From Variovorax sp. PAMC26660 (lineage in GTDB: Bacteria; Pseudomonadota; Gammaproteobacteria; Burkholderiales; Burkholderiaceae_C), in assembly GCF_014302995.1 (NCBI RefSeq), contig NZ_CP060295.1, forward strand, positions 5,633,501 to 5,697,500: a DNA stretch of 64,000 bases. The letters run 5' to 3'. Made by a program: the position numbers and the translations under genes. Positions 26,996 to 35,770 of the stretch are shown piece by piece. The notes beneath the pieces are model-generated. The model made no database searches. It was not told where the DNA came from and worked only from the letters and a program-made list of their open reading frames with translations. Position 1 is the stretch's first letter, and each line of letters begins with the position of its first letter.

Positions 26996-29710
26996 ATGTC
27001 GGCAAATCCCGAGAACCTGTTCGGCTCGGCCGCAAACGATGCGGACGCCCAGGAGACCCGTGAATGGATGGATGCACTGACCTCCGTCATCCAGAGCGAG
27101 GGTCCGGAACGGGCCCACTTCCTTCTAGAGCAACTGCTCGAGCATGCGCGCCAGAACAGCGTCGACATGCCTTTCTCTGCCAACACCGGCTACGTCAACA
27201 CCATCGAGCCCGGCATGGAGGCTCGCAGCCCCGGCAACCTCGAGATCGAACAGCGCCTGCGTGCCTACATGCGCTGGAACGCGATGGCAATGGTGGTCAA
27301 GGCCAACCGGATCCATCCACCCGAAGGTGGCGACCTGGGTGGCCACATCGGCTCCTTCGCCTCGCTGGCGAGCATGTTCGGTGCCGGCTTCAATCACTTC
27401 TGGCGCGCCGAGAGCGAAAATCATGGCGGCGACCTGCTCTACATCCAGGGCCACGTGTCGCCCGGCATTTATGCCCGCGCCTACCTCGAAGGCCGCCTGA
27501 GCGAAGAGCAACTGCTCAACTTCCGCCAGGAAGTCGACGGCAAGGGCCTGTCCAGCTACCCGCATCCGAAGCTGATGCCCGCGTTCTGGCAGTTCCCCAC
27601 GGTGTCCATGGGCCTCGGCCCGCTGATGGCCATCTACCAGGCCCGCTTCCTCAAGTACCTGCATGCCCGCGGCATCGCCAACACCGAGAACCGCAAGGTG
27701 TGGGTGTTCTGCGGCGACGGTGAAATGGACGAGGTCGAATCGCTGGGCGCCATCGGCCTGGCGGCACGCGAGAACCTCGACAACCTGATCTTCGTCATCA
27801 ACTGCAACCTGCAGCGCCTGGACGGCCCGGTGCGCGGCAACGGCAAGATCATCCAGGAGCTCGAAGGCGAGTTCCGCGGCGCCAACTGGAACGTCGTCAA
27901 GCTGATCTGGGGCAAGGGCTGGGACGCCCTGCTCGAGAAGGACCATGACGGCGCGCTGCGCAAGATCATGATGGAGTGCAACGACGGCGACTACCAGTCG
28001 TTCAAGGCCAACGACGGTGCCTACGTGCGCAAGAACTTCTTCGGCCGCGATCCGCGCACGCTGAAGATGGTCGAGCACATGACCGACGACGAGGTCTGGA
28101 GCCTGCAGCGCGGCGGCCATGACTCGCAGAAGGTGTACGCCGCCTTCCATGCCGCCCAGAACCACAAGGGCCAGCCCACGGTGCTGCTCGTCAAGACCGT
28201 CAAGGGCTTCGGCATGGGCAAGATCGGCGAGGGCAAGAACAACGTCCACCAGACGAAGAAGCTCAGCGACGAGGACATCATGGCCTTCCGCGACCGCTTC
28301 AACATCCCGATTCCGGACAGCAAGATCGCCGAGCTGCCGTTCTACAAGCCGGCCGACGACACCCCGGAAATGAAGTACCTGCATGAGCGCCGCAAGGCCC
28401 TCGGTGGCTACCTGCCGCACCGCCGCACCAAGGCCGACGAGGCGTTCACGGTGCCGTCGCTCGACATCTTCAAGTCGGTGATGGAGCCCACGGCCGAAGG
28501 CCGCGAGATCTCGACCACGCAAGCCTACGTGCGCTTCCTGACGCAGCTTCTGCGCGACAAGGCACTGGGCCCGCGCGTGGTGCCGATCCTCGTGGACGAG
28601 GCGCGCACCTTCGGCATGGAAGGCCTGTTCCGCCAGATCGGCATCTACAACCCGCACGGCCAGCAGTACACCCCGGTCGACAAAGACCAGGTCATGTACT
28701 ACAGGGAAGACAAGGCCGGCCAGATCCTGCAGGAAGGCATCAACGAAGCCGGCGGCATGTCGAGCTGGATCGCAGCCGCCACGTCGTACAGCACGAACAA
28801 CCGCATCATGGTGCCGTTCTACGTGTACTACTCGATGTTCGGTTTCCAACGCATCGGCGACCTGGCCTGGGCGGCCGGCGACATGCAGGCACGCGGCTTC
28901 CTGCTGGGCGGCACCTCGGGACGCACCACGCTCAACGGCGAAGGCTTGCAGCACGAAGACGGTCACAGCCACATCCTGGCCAACACCATCCCGAACTGCG
29001 TGAGCTACGACCCGACCTTCGCGCACGAAGTCGGCGTGATCCTGCACCACGGCCTCAAGCGCATGGTCGAGAAGCAGGACAACGTCTACTACTACCTGAC
29101 GCTGCTCAACGAGAACTACGCGATGCCTGGCCTGCAGCCCGGCACCGAAGAGCAGATCATCAAGGGCATGTACCTGTCGAAGCAGGGCCCGGCGCTCAAG
29201 GCCAAGGCACCGACCGTGCAACTGCTGGGCAGCGGCACCATCCTGCGCGAGAGCTTCGCGGCGCAAGAGCTGCTCGAGAAGGACTGGGGCGTGTCGGCTT
29301 CCGTGTGGAGCTGCCCGAGCTTCAACGAGCTGACGCGTGACGGCCAGGACGCCGACCGCTGGAACCTGCTGCATCCGAGCGACGCGCCGCGCGTTCCGTT
29401 CGTGTCGCAACAGCTCTCGGGCAGCACCGGCCCGGTGGTCGCGTCGACCGACTACATGAAGGCCTATGCGGAGCAGATCCGCCCCTTCATCCCGAAGGGC
29501 CGTACCTACAAGGTGCTGGGCACCGACGGCTTCGGCCGCAGCGACTTCCGCAACAAGCTGCGCGAGCACTTTGAAATCAATCGTCACTACATCGTGGTGG
29601 CCGCACTCAAGGCGCTGAGCGAAGATGGCACCGTGCCGGTGGCCAAGGTGGTCGAAGCGATCAAGAAGTACGGCATCAATGTCGACAAGGTCAACCCTCT
29701 CTATGCCTGA
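26996..29710 (+). CDS. aceE: Pyruvate dehydrogenase E1 component (homodimeric)
   Basis: 904 residues, the normal size. Thiamine-diphosphate enzyme that decarboxylates pyruvate and acetylates the lipoyl groups of AceF, feeding acetyl-CoA to the TCA cycle. Visible features: the N-terminal ETREWMDAL E2-binding region, GDLGGHIGSFASLASMFG, the ThDP motif beginning GDGEMDEVES near residue 239 and ending NCNLQRLDGPVRGN, and the C-terminal transketolase-like domains with EDGHSHILANTIPNC and TDGFGRSD. First gene of the PDH operon; a hairpin-rich element separates it from aceF. Confidence 0.98.
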   Translation: MSANPENLFGSAANDADAQETREWMDALTSVIQSEGPERAHFLLEQLLEHARQNSVDMPFSANTGYVNTIEPGMEARSPGNLEIEQRLRAYMRWNAMAMVVKANRIHPPEGGDLGGHIGSFASLASMFGAGFNHFWRAESENHGGDLLYIQGHVSPGIYARAYLEGRLSEEQLLNFRQEVDGKGLSSYPHPKLMPAFWQFPTVSMGLGPLMAIYQARFLKYLHARGIANTENRKVWVFCGDGEMDEVESLGAIGLAARENLDNLIFVINCNLQRLDGPVRGNGKIIQELEGEFRGANWNVVKLIWGKGWDALLEKDHDGALRKIMMECNDGDYQSFKANDGAYVRKNFFGRDPRTLKMVEHMTDDEVWSLQRGGHDSQKVYAAFHAAQNHKGQPTVLLVKTVKGFGMGKIGEGKNNVHQTKKLSDEDIMAFRDRFNIPIPDSKIAELPFYKPADDTPEMKYLHERRKALGGYLPHRRTKADEAFTVPSLDIFKSVMEPTAEGREISTTQAYVRFLTQLLRDKALGPRVVPILVDEARTFGMEGLFRQIGIYNPHGQQYTPVDKDQVMYYREDKAGQILQEGINEAGGMSSWIAAATSYSTNNRIMVPFYVYYSMFGFQRIGDLAWAAGDMQARGFLLGGTSGRTTLNGEGLQHEDGHSHILANTIPNCVSYDPTFAHEVGVILHHGLKRMVEKQDNVYYYLTLLNENYAMPGLQPGTEEQIIKGMYLSKQGPALKAKAPTVQLLGSGTILRESFAAQELLEKDWGVSASVWSCPSFNELTRDGQDADRWNLLHPSDAPRVPFVSQQLSGSTGPVVASTDYMKAYAEQIRPFIPKGRTYKVLGTDGFGRSDFRNKLREHFEINRHYIVVAALKALSEDGTVPVAKVVEAIKKYGINVDKVNPLYA

Positions 29711-29790
29711 CCCTCTCAAGCAAATGTGGCTTTGCCACTTTGCTTGGCCCCCTCGGGGGGCGAGCCGGGCGCAGCCCGGCCCTGGGGGCT
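29711..29790 (+). repeat. Multi-hairpin REP-like element between aceE and aceF
   Basis: Three stem-loops follow one another right after the aceE stop. First, AAGCAAA/TTTGCTT plus GTGGC/GCCAC (29718-29745, one bulged base). Second, GCCCCC/GGGGGG (29747-29760). Third, GCCGGGC-GCA-GCCCGGC (29764-29780). A further GGGGGC at 29784-29789 offers an alternative partner for GCCCCC. The layout resembles interspersed extragenic repeats seen in Comamonadaceae genomes; only one copy lies in this window. Confidence 0.65.
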
Positions 29791-29837
29791 CAACAATCAA
29801 CGAATGAAACGGCGCCTCACGGCGGGAGACAAACGAT

Positions 29838-31481
29838 ATGGCAGCAGTGGAAGTCAAGGTGCCGGACATCGGCGATTTCGATGAAGTCGCGGTGATCGAG
29901 GTGCTGGTGAAGGTGGGCGATACGGTCAAGGCCGAGCAGTCGCTCATCACCGTGGAATCGGACAAGGCGTCGATGGAAATTCCGTCGTCGACCGCCGGTG
30001 TGGTCAAGGAAATCAAGGTCGAGATCGGTGGCAAGGTGAAGCAGGGTTCGGTGGTGCTGGTGCTCGAGGCGGAGGGCGCGGCTGCTTCGGCTCCGTCTCC
30101 TGCATCGCCCCCTGCTGCTGCGGCACCCGCGGCGGCAGCACCCGCACCCGTCGCTGCAGCGCCAGCGGCCGCGCCGGCCGCTTCGGGCCCGGTCGAGATC
30201 AAGGTGCCGGACATCGGCGATTTCAAGGACGTGGCCGTCATCGAGCTGCTCGTGAAGGTCGGCGACACCGTCGCGGCCGAGCAATCGCTGATCACGGTGG
30301 AGTCGGACAAGGCCTCGATGGAAATCCCGTCGTCGGCCGCGGGCGTGCTCAAGGAACTCAAGGTCAAGGTCGGCGATACGGTGAATATCGGTGACCTGAT
30401 CGCGGTGCTCGAAGGCGTTGCGGCTGCCGCAGCGCCTGCGCCGGCACAAGCCGCAGCGGCCGCGACGGCCTGCGCCCCTGCGCCCGCTGCCTCGCCGGCA
30501 CCGGCCGCAGCCGCCCCGCACGAACCCACCGCGGCGCCGACCGGCAGCCTGCCGCACGCGTCGCCTTCGGTGCGCAAGTTCGCGCGCGAACTCGGCGTGC
30601 CGCTCGAAGAAATCAAGGGCTCGGGCCCCAAGGGCCGCATCACGCAAGAAGACGTCCAGGGTTTCACCAAGGCTGTGATGAGCGGCCAGGTCAGCACCAA
30701 GGCCTCGGCGGCCAAGGCGCCGGCCGGTGGTGGCGCAGACGGCGCCGCGCTGGGCCTCATCCCATGGCCCAAGGTCGACTTCACGAAGTTCGGCGCGGTC
30801 GAGCGCAAGGACCTGTCGCGCATCAAGAAGCTCAGCGGCGCCAACCTGCACCGCAACTGGGTGATGATTCCGCACGTCACCAACAACGACGAAGCCGACA
30901 TCACCGAGCTCGAAGCCTTCCGCGTCTCCACCAACAAGGAGAACGAGAAGTCGGGCATCAAGGTCACGATGCTGGCCTTCGTCATCAAGGCGGTGGTCGC
31001 GGCGCTGAAGAAATTCCCCGAGTTCAACACCAGCCTGGACGGCGACCAGCTCGTCTACAAGCAGTACTACAACGTCGGCTTCGCCGCCGACACGCCCAAC
31101 GGGCTCGTGGTGCCGGTGCTGAAAGATGCCGACAAGAAGGGCATCCTGCAGATCAGCGCCGAGATGGGCGAACTCGCCAAGAAGGCGCGCGACGGCAAGC
31201 TCGGCTCGGCCGACATGCAGGGCGGCTGCTTCTCGATCAGCTCGCTCGGCGGCATCGGCGGCACGCACTTCACGCCCATCATCAACGCCCCCGAAGTGGC
31301 CATCCTTGGCCTCTCCAAGGGCCAGATGAAGCCGGTGTGGGACGGCAAGCAGTTCGTGCCGCGCCTGACGCTGCCGCTGTCGCTGTCGTATGACCACCGC
31401 GTGATCGACGGCGCCCTGGCAGCGCGTTTCAACGCCTACCTGGGCCAGGTGCTCGCGGACTACCGTCGAATTCTTCTATGA
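29838..31481 (+). CDS. aceF: Pyruvate dehydrogenase E2, dihydrolipoamide acetyltransferase
   Basis: 547 residues. Two lipoyl domains (lipoyl Lys in [11 protein letters not shown] near residues 44 and 156) are joined by Ala/Pro-rich flexible linkers. A peripheral E1/E3-binding domain ([33 protein letters not shown]) comes next. The catalytic acetyltransferase domain has the active-site motif [14 protein letters not shown] near residue 518. It forms the core of the PDH complex and transfers acetyl groups to CoA. Its stop overlaps the start of the next gene (ATGA). Confidence 0.98.
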   Translation: MAAVEVKVPDIGDFDEVAVIEVLVKVGDTVKAEQSLITVESDKASMEIPSSTAGVVKEIKVEIGGKVKQGSVVLVLEAEGAAASAPSPASPPAAAAPAAAAPAPVAAAPAAAPAASGPVEIKVPDIGDFKDVAVIELLVKVGDTVAAEQSLITVESDKASMEIPSSAAGVLKELKVKVGDTVNIGDLIAVLEGVAAAAAPAPAQAAAAATACAPAPAASPAPAAAAPHEPTAAPTGSLPHASPSVRKFARELGVPLEEIKGSGPKGRITQEDVQGFTKAVMSGQVSTKASAAKAPAGGGADGAALGLIPWPKVDFTKFGAVERKDLSRIKKLSGANLHRNWVMIPHVTNNDEADITELEAFRVSTNKENEKSGIKVTMLAFVIKAVVAALKKFPEFNTSLDGDQLVYKQYYNVGFAADTPNGLVVPVLKDADKKGILQISAEMGELAKKARDGKLGSADMQGGCFSISSLGGIGGTHFTPIINAPEVAILGLSKGQMKPVWDGKQFVPRLTLPLSLSYDHRVIDGALAARFNAYLGQVLADYRRILL

Positions 31482-32071
31482 CCACGGTAGTGGCCGTCCG
31501 CAAAGGCGGCCAGGTCACGATGGCAGCCGATTCTCTGGTGACCTTCGGCGACACGCGCTTGTCGCACAAGGCCGAAGCAAACCAGAAGATCTTCACCGTC
31601 GAGGACGCGGCGGGCACCAGCCTGTTCGCGATGGCCGGCGCCGCCGCGCACTTCCTGGTGCTGCAGCACGCGCTGGCCGCGCAGGAGCGCGAGAAACTGC
31701 TGTTCGGCAGCAAGCACGAGATCTTCCGCACCTTCACGATGCTGCATCCGGTGCTGAAGGACTCGTTCTTCATGCAGACCAAGGAAGATGAGCACGAGCC
31801 CTACGAGTCGAGCCAGTTCACGATGCTGATGGCCAACCAGAGCGGCATCTACGGCATCTACAGCTACCGCGAGGTGTTCGAGTTCAAGCAGTTCTGGTCC
31901 ATCGGCTCCGGACGCAGCTTTGCGCTCGGCGCCATGCACGCGGCTTATGACATCAAGTCGCGCAGCTCGCGCGACGTGGCGGAGGCGGGGATCGCCGCCG
32001 CCTGCGAATTCGATCGCAATTCGGCCCCACCGGTCGACGTTCTCACACTCAAACTGAAAGTGTCCAAATGA
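31478..32071 (+). CDS. Proteasome/HslV-like Ntn hydrolase, candidate betaproteobacterial proteasome homologue (BPH)
   Basis: 197 residues. The N-terminus [19 protein letters not shown] aligns with HslV (TTIVSVRRNG...AGD). Removal of Met would expose Thr as the nucleophile of an N-terminal-nucleophile peptidase. Asp18, Lys37 (ANQKIF) and the GSG motif at 143-145 ([18 protein letters not shown]) match the other active-site positions of the proteasome beta fold. This fits the family named BPH, reported as self-compartmentalising double rings with unknown biological role. No hslU or other ATPase is nearby. It overlaps both aceF and lpdA by ATGA, so it is locked into the PDH operon. Confidence 0.8.
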   Translation: MTTVVAVRKGGQVTMAADSLVTFGDTRLSHKAEANQKIFTVEDAAGTSLFAMAGAAAHFLVLQHALAAQEREKLLFGSKHEIFRTFTMLHPVLKDSFFMQTKEDEHEPYESSQFTMLMANQSGIYGIYSYREVFEFKQFWSIGSGRSFALGAMHAAYDIKSRSSRDVAEAGIAAACEFDRNSAPPVDVLTLKLKVSK

Positions 32072-33888
32072 GCGAACAACAAATCAAGGTGCCCGACATC
32101 GGCGACTTCGACGAAGTCGCGGTGATCGAGGTGCTGGTCAATGTCGGCGATACGGTCAAGGCCGAGCAGTCGCTGATCACGGTCGAATCGGACAAGGCCT
32201 CGATGGAAATTCCGTCGTCGGCGGCTGGCGTGGTGAAGGGGCTGGCGGTCAAGGTGGGCGACAAGGTCAAGCAAGGCTCCGTGGTGCTGACGCTGGAAGT
32301 CGATGGGGCCGCCGCGCCTGCACCGGCGGCAGCCGCGCCCGTAGCGGCAACTGCGCCCGCTCCCAAGGCCGCTCCCGCGCCGGCACCGGCTGCCGCACCC
32401 GTGGCGTCCACCTACGGCGGCAAGGTCGATGTCGAGTGCGACGTGATCGTGATCGGCGCCGGCCCTGGCGGCTACTCGGCCGCCTTCCGTGCGGCAGACC
32501 TCGGCCTGAAGGTCGTGCTGATCGAACGCTACGCCACGCTCGGCGGCGTGTGCCTGAACGTCGGCTGCATCCCCTCGAAGGCGTTGCTGCACGTGGCCTC
32601 CGTCATGGACGAGGTCAAGCACTTCGCCGACCTCGGTGTGAGCTTCGCCGCGCCCACGGTCGATCGCGCCAAGCTGCTCGGCCACAAGAACAAGGTGGTG
32701 GGCAAGCTCACCGGCGGCCTCACTGCCATGGCCAAGATGCGCAAGGTGACGGTGCTGCGCGGCGTGGGCAACTTCATCGATCCGTACCACATGGAAGTCG
32801 AAGAGACCTCGGGCACGAGCTGGGACACCACGGGCAAGAAGCAGATCGTCAAGTTCCGCAACGCCATCATCGCGGCCGGCTCGCAGGCCGTGAGCCTGCC
32901 CTTCATGCCGAAGGACCCGCGCGTGGTCGACTCCACCGGCGCGCTCGAGATGGGCACCGACCCCAAGCGCATGCTGATCCTGGGCGGCGGCATCATCGGG
33001 CTCGAAATGGGCACGGTGTACTCCACGCTGGGCGCGCGCCTGGACGTGGTCGAAATGCTCGACGGCCTGATGCAGGGCGCCGACCGCGACCTCGTCAAGG
33101 TCTGGCAGAAGATGAATGCGCCGCGCTTCGACAACATCATGTTGAAGACCAAGACGGTCGGCGCCGAAGCCACGAAGGAGGGCATCAAGGTCACCTTCGA
33201 GGGCGAGAACGCTCCGAAGGAGCCACAGGTGTATGACCTCGTGCTGCAGGCCGTGGGCCGCAGCCCGAACGGCAAGAAGATCGGCGCCGAGAAGGCCGGC
33301 GTTACGGTCAGCGACCGCGGCTTCATTCCGGTCGACATCCAGATGCGCACGAACGTGCCCCACATCTTCGCCATCGGCGACATCGTGGGTCAGCCCATGC
33401 TGGCCCACAAGGCGGTGCACGAGGCGCATGTGGCAGCCGAGGTGATCGCTGGCGAGCAGAAGGGCGACAAGGAGCTGTCCAGCGCCGCGTTCAACGCCCG
33501 CGTGATCCCCAGCGTGGCCTACACCGACCCCGAGGTGGCGTGGGTCGGCCTCACGGAAGACCAGGCCAAGGCCGAAGGCATCAAGATCAAGAAGGGCCAC
33601 TTCCCGTGGACCGCTTCAGGCCGTGCCATCGCCAACGGTCGCGACGAAGGCTTCACCAAGCTGCTGTTCGACGCCGAGACGCACCGCATCCTCGGCGGCG
33701 GCATCGTCGGCACGCATGCCGGCGACATGATCGGCGAGATCGCATTGGCCATCGAAATGGGCGCGGACGAGATCGACATCGGCAAGACGATCCACCCGCA
33801 TCCGACGCTGGGCGAGAGCATCGGCATGGCTGCGGAAGTGGCGCATGGGACCTGTACCGACTTGCCGCCGGTCAAGAAAGCCGCCTGA
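32068..33888 (+). CDS. lpdA: Dihydrolipoyl dehydrogenase (PDH E3) with N-terminal lipoyl domain
   Basis: 606 residues. An extra lipoyl domain occupies residues 1-80 (Lys in [11 protein letters not shown] near 44), followed by an Ala/Pro linker and then the flavoprotein. The flavoprotein part has the FAD site [21 protein letters not shown], redox disulfide [20 protein letters not shown] site [19 protein letters not shown] and the C-terminal His-Glu pair in HPHPTLGES. It reoxidises dihydrolipoyl groups of AceF. The lipoyl-E3 fusion is typical of beta- and some gammaproteobacterial PDH operons. It differs from the lipoyl-less paralogue at 45778. Confidence 0.97.
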   Translation: MSEQQIKVPDIGDFDEVAVIEVLVNVGDTVKAEQSLITVESDKASMEIPSSAAGVVKGLAVKVGDKVKQGSVVLTLEVDGAAAPAPAAAAPVAATAPAPKAAPAPAPAAAPVASTYGGKVDVECDVIVIGAGPGGYSAAFRAADLGLKVVLIERYATLGGVCLNVGCIPSKALLHVASVMDEVKHFADLGVSFAAPTVDRAKLLGHKNKVVGKLTGGLTAMAKMRKVTVLRGVGNFIDPYHMEVEETSGTSWDTTGKKQIVKFRNAIIAAGSQAVSLPFMPKDPRVVDSTGALEMGTDPKRMLILGGGIIGLEMGTVYSTLGARLDVVEMLDGLMQGADRDLVKVWQKMNAPRFDNIMLKTKTVGAEATKEGIKVTFEGENAPKEPQVYDLVLQAVGRSPNGKKIGAEKAGVTVSDRGFIPVDIQMRTNVPHIFAIGDIVGQPMLAHKAVHEAHVAAEVIAGEQKGDKELSSAAFNARVIPSVAYTDPEVAWVGLTEDQAKAEGIKIKKGHFPWTASGRAIANGRDEGFTKLLFDAETHRILGGGIVGTHAGDMIGEIALAIEMGADEIDIGKTIHPHPTLGESIGMAAEVAHGTCTDLPPVKKAA

Positions 33889-33924
33889 TCGGCAAAGGGG
33901 GTTGCTCGCTTGTCGAGCGCCCAC

Positions 33925-33953
33925 AAAAAATCCCGCCGCGGCGGGATTTTTTT
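33925..33953 (+). terminator. Intrinsic terminator closing the PDH operon
   Basis: TCCCGCCG-CGGCGGGA is a perfect palindrome (33931-33946) with six A before and seven T after, 42 bases past the lpdA stop. It is symmetrical and can also serve the convergent NlpC/P60 gene. Confidence 0.93.
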
Positions 33954-33971
33954 CGTCTGGGCTTGAAGTGC

Positions 33972-34547
33972 TCAGTTGCCGGTGTTGGCGATGGCCGCAG
34001 CCTTGACTTCGTCCGTTGGGCCGCTGAGCACGCGGCGCGCGCCGTCGAAGCGGCGCTGCCAGTAGCTGCCGTTCATGTCTTCCACGCGAACCTGGGCGCC
34101 CGAGCGGGGCGAGTGGATGAACTTGCCTTCACCGACATAGATGCCGACATGGCTGAAGGCGCGGCGCATGGTGTTGAAGAACACGAGGTCACCAGGCTTG
34201 AGCTGGCTGCGATCGATCTTTTCGGTGGCGGCGGCCTGCTCTTCGGCGCGGCGCGGGAGCATGTGGCCCACCGTCTGGTTGTACATGGCGCGAACGAAGC
34301 CGCTGCAGTCGAAGCCGGCTTCCGCCGAATTGCCGCCGCGGCGATAGGGGACTCCGAGGAAGCCGATGGCTGTGACCACCAGATCGGAGGTTCGTTCTGC
34401 GACGGTTTGACGGACCTGCTGGAGTTGCCCGACGAGACCCTTCTCGGCAAGCACGCGGGCCATATCGTCATCTGATCGGTCCTGTTGAGGAGCTGCATGG
34501 ACAGCGACGGCAAACAGGAGGGACGCGGGTAGGACGAAAAAACGCAT
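33972..34547 (-). CDS. Secreted NlpC/P60 (C40) peptidoglycan endopeptidase
   Basis: 191 residues. A signal peptide (MRFFVLPASLLFAVAVHAAP) is followed by a linker and a C40 domain. Catalytic Cys is in GFDCSGFVRAMYNQ near residue 80 and His in FSHVGIYVGEGKFIHSP, with the GDLVFF strand between. Such enzymes cut the D-Glu-meso-DAP bond in peptidoglycan stem peptides during cell-wall remodelling. Single-gene unit, convergent with lpdA. Confidence 0.92.
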   Translation of the reverse strand: MRFFVLPASLLFAVAVHAAPQQDRSDDDMARVLAEKGLVGQLQQVRQTVAERTSDLVVTAIGFLGVPYRRGGNSAEAGFDCSGFVRAMYNQTVGHMLPRRAEEQAAATEKIDRSQLKPGDLVFFNTMRRAFSHVGIYVGEGKFIHSPRSGAQVRVEDMNGSYWQRRFDGARRVLSGPTDEVKAAAIANTGN

Positions 34548-34788
34548 GGCGCGTAGGATATTGATGACGCGCGGTTATGTCAATTTAAACTGAATTAGCG
34601 ATTGCATATGTAAGTCATTGATTTACTTGAGGATTCTGAATCGCGCGGAAGAAAAGATGTAACGGTGAACGTTTATGGCCCATAAGTGATTGGCGCCGAA
34701 TGGGCCTTCCGGGCTTGGGTGAGCTGGCGATTGCTCTGGATTCGGTCGCTATATCCGGCCAAGATCGCGTCAATTGCCCGGAAAATTC
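34548..34788. other. A+T-rich intergenic region
   Basis: 241 bases, clearly richer in A/T than the flanks (especially 34575-34640). It must hold the promoter of the minus-strand NlpC gene and perhaps that of the small plus-strand ORF. A short inverted repeat, GTAAGTC-ATT-GATTTAC (34610-34626, one mismatch as a G-T pair), could be a regulator site. No conserved gene seen. Confidence 0.4.
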
Positions 34789-34938
34789 ATGAACTTGCAG
34801 ATCCAGGCCTCTTCTGGAGCTACGGACATCGCAACGGCCGGGGTGCGCATCCGTGATGTGAAGCAGGGCCTCGATGAGCTGCTCTATGTGCTCACCGATG
34901 AGGCGGACGGCAAGCTGCTGTGCCTGCGGCCGAACTGA
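34789..34938 (+). CDS. Small hypothetical protein (49 residues)
   Basis: Begins MNLQIQASSGATDIATAGVRIRD and ends DGKLLCLRPN. It has third-position G/C use like real genes here and no signal or membrane segment. The start has only a weak ribosome site (GGAAAA). The acidic/hydrophobic middle (QGLDELLYVLTDEAD) would form a helix. I do not recognise a family. It is convergent with the lipoprotein hydrolase gene, 27 bases away. Confidence 0.45.
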   Translation: MNLQIQASSGATDIATAGVRIRDVKQGLDELLYVLTDEADGKLLCLRPN

Positions 34939-34965
34939 GCCGGCGGTTTTCTTCTTCTTCTTTCC

Positions 34966-35760
34966 TCAGGCGGGGCAGCTCTGCAGCGGCAGCGTCGGGA
35001 GCATGCGGCGCCACAGGCGCTTCCATTCCGGCCAGTCGTGGCCGCCTTCGGTCGTGAAGACGCGCTCCGCAGGCAGTGCTGCGGCCAGCAGCCGGTGGCT
35101 GAAGGCAAAGCGGTCGTCGACGCCGTAGCCTAGGTAAAGCGGCGGCCGGGCGGCGGCCGTCTGCGTGAAGCCTACATAGCCGCGCAGCCATTGCCACAAC
35201 TGTGTTTCGTTCGGTGTGCGTGGAACGCCCTCCGCTGGATCGACCAGTGGGCCTTTCCATTGGGCGAGGCCGCCCGCATTGGCGATGTCGGTGCTTTGCG
35301 CGCGTTCGCCGAGGTAGGGGGCGAGCGTCACCAGTCCCGCAAGTTCGCCGGGGTGCGTCTGCGCGTAGAGCAGTCCGCCGAAGCCGCCGACGGAAATGCC
35401 GACGATCCAGATCTTGCGATAGCCCTGGCTGCGCGCCGGCGCCATGACGTCCGCGCTCAGGCGCTCGAGGATGGTCTTGTCGTTGTAGTAGCCGAGGTGG
35501 GCGTCGACCAGCATCACGTCTGCCGCGACCCGGTTGTCGCGCAGGGCCTCGACGAAGCCTTCGCGCTTGAATTCCTCGGGGGTCGAATACGCGCCGGGCA
35601 GCATCACCAGCAGCGTGTCGACTTTGTTCGTGCAACTGCTTTTCTCGAAACTGGTCGCCATCGGCACGGTGGTCTTGCGCACGCCGCCGCAGCCCACGGC
35701 GAGCCATGCGGCGCCAAGACCCAGCACGACAAGGCCAAGCCGTTTCGAGAAGATCTTCAT
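34966..35760 (-). CDS. Lipoprotein alpha/beta hydrolase
   Basis: 264 residues. A lipoprotein signal peptide with lipobox-like AVGCGG near residue 24 is followed by an alpha/beta hydrolase fold. The oxyanion/strand segment is TLLVMLPGAYS, the nucleophile elbow is GISVGGFGGLLYA (Ser near 123), with the acid in YGVDDRF and the His in EGGHDWPEW. It is probably an esterase-type enzyme held at the envelope. The substrate is not predictable. It lies 10 bases downstream of the AbfD-like flavoprotein gene, so may be its operon partner. Confidence 0.78.
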   Translation of the reverse strand: MKIFSKRLGLVVLGLGAAWLAVGCGGVRKTTVPMATSFEKSSCTNKVDTLLVMLPGAYSTPEEFKREGFVEALRDNRVAADVMLVDAHLGYYNDKTILERLSADVMAPARSQGYRKIWIVGISVGGFGGLLYAQTHPGELAGLVTLAPYLGERAQSTDIANAGGLAQWKGPLVDPAEGVPRTPNETQLWQWLRGYVGFTQTAAARPPLYLGYGVDDRFAFSHRLLAAALPAERVFTTEGGHDWPEWKRLWRRMLPTLPLQSCPA

Positions 35761-35770
35761 TCGACGCAGT

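Noticed and set aside
24367..27063. Plus-strand frame of about 900 codons opposite the sensor kinase
   Set aside because: Antisense to a kinase with complete H, N and G boxes; no recognisable domain.
30085..30190. GC-rich tandem-like repeats in aceF linkers
   Set aside because: These are ordinary Ala/Pro-rich flexible linkers between lipoyl domains, not a repeat element or CRISPR.
27125..31030. Open reading frame of about 1300 codons on the minus strand across aceE and aceF
   Set aside because: It is antisense to two unmistakable genes. High GC gives long open frames opposite real genes, its composition (His/Asp/Val/Ala-rich) is that of a shadow, and no family motif is visible.
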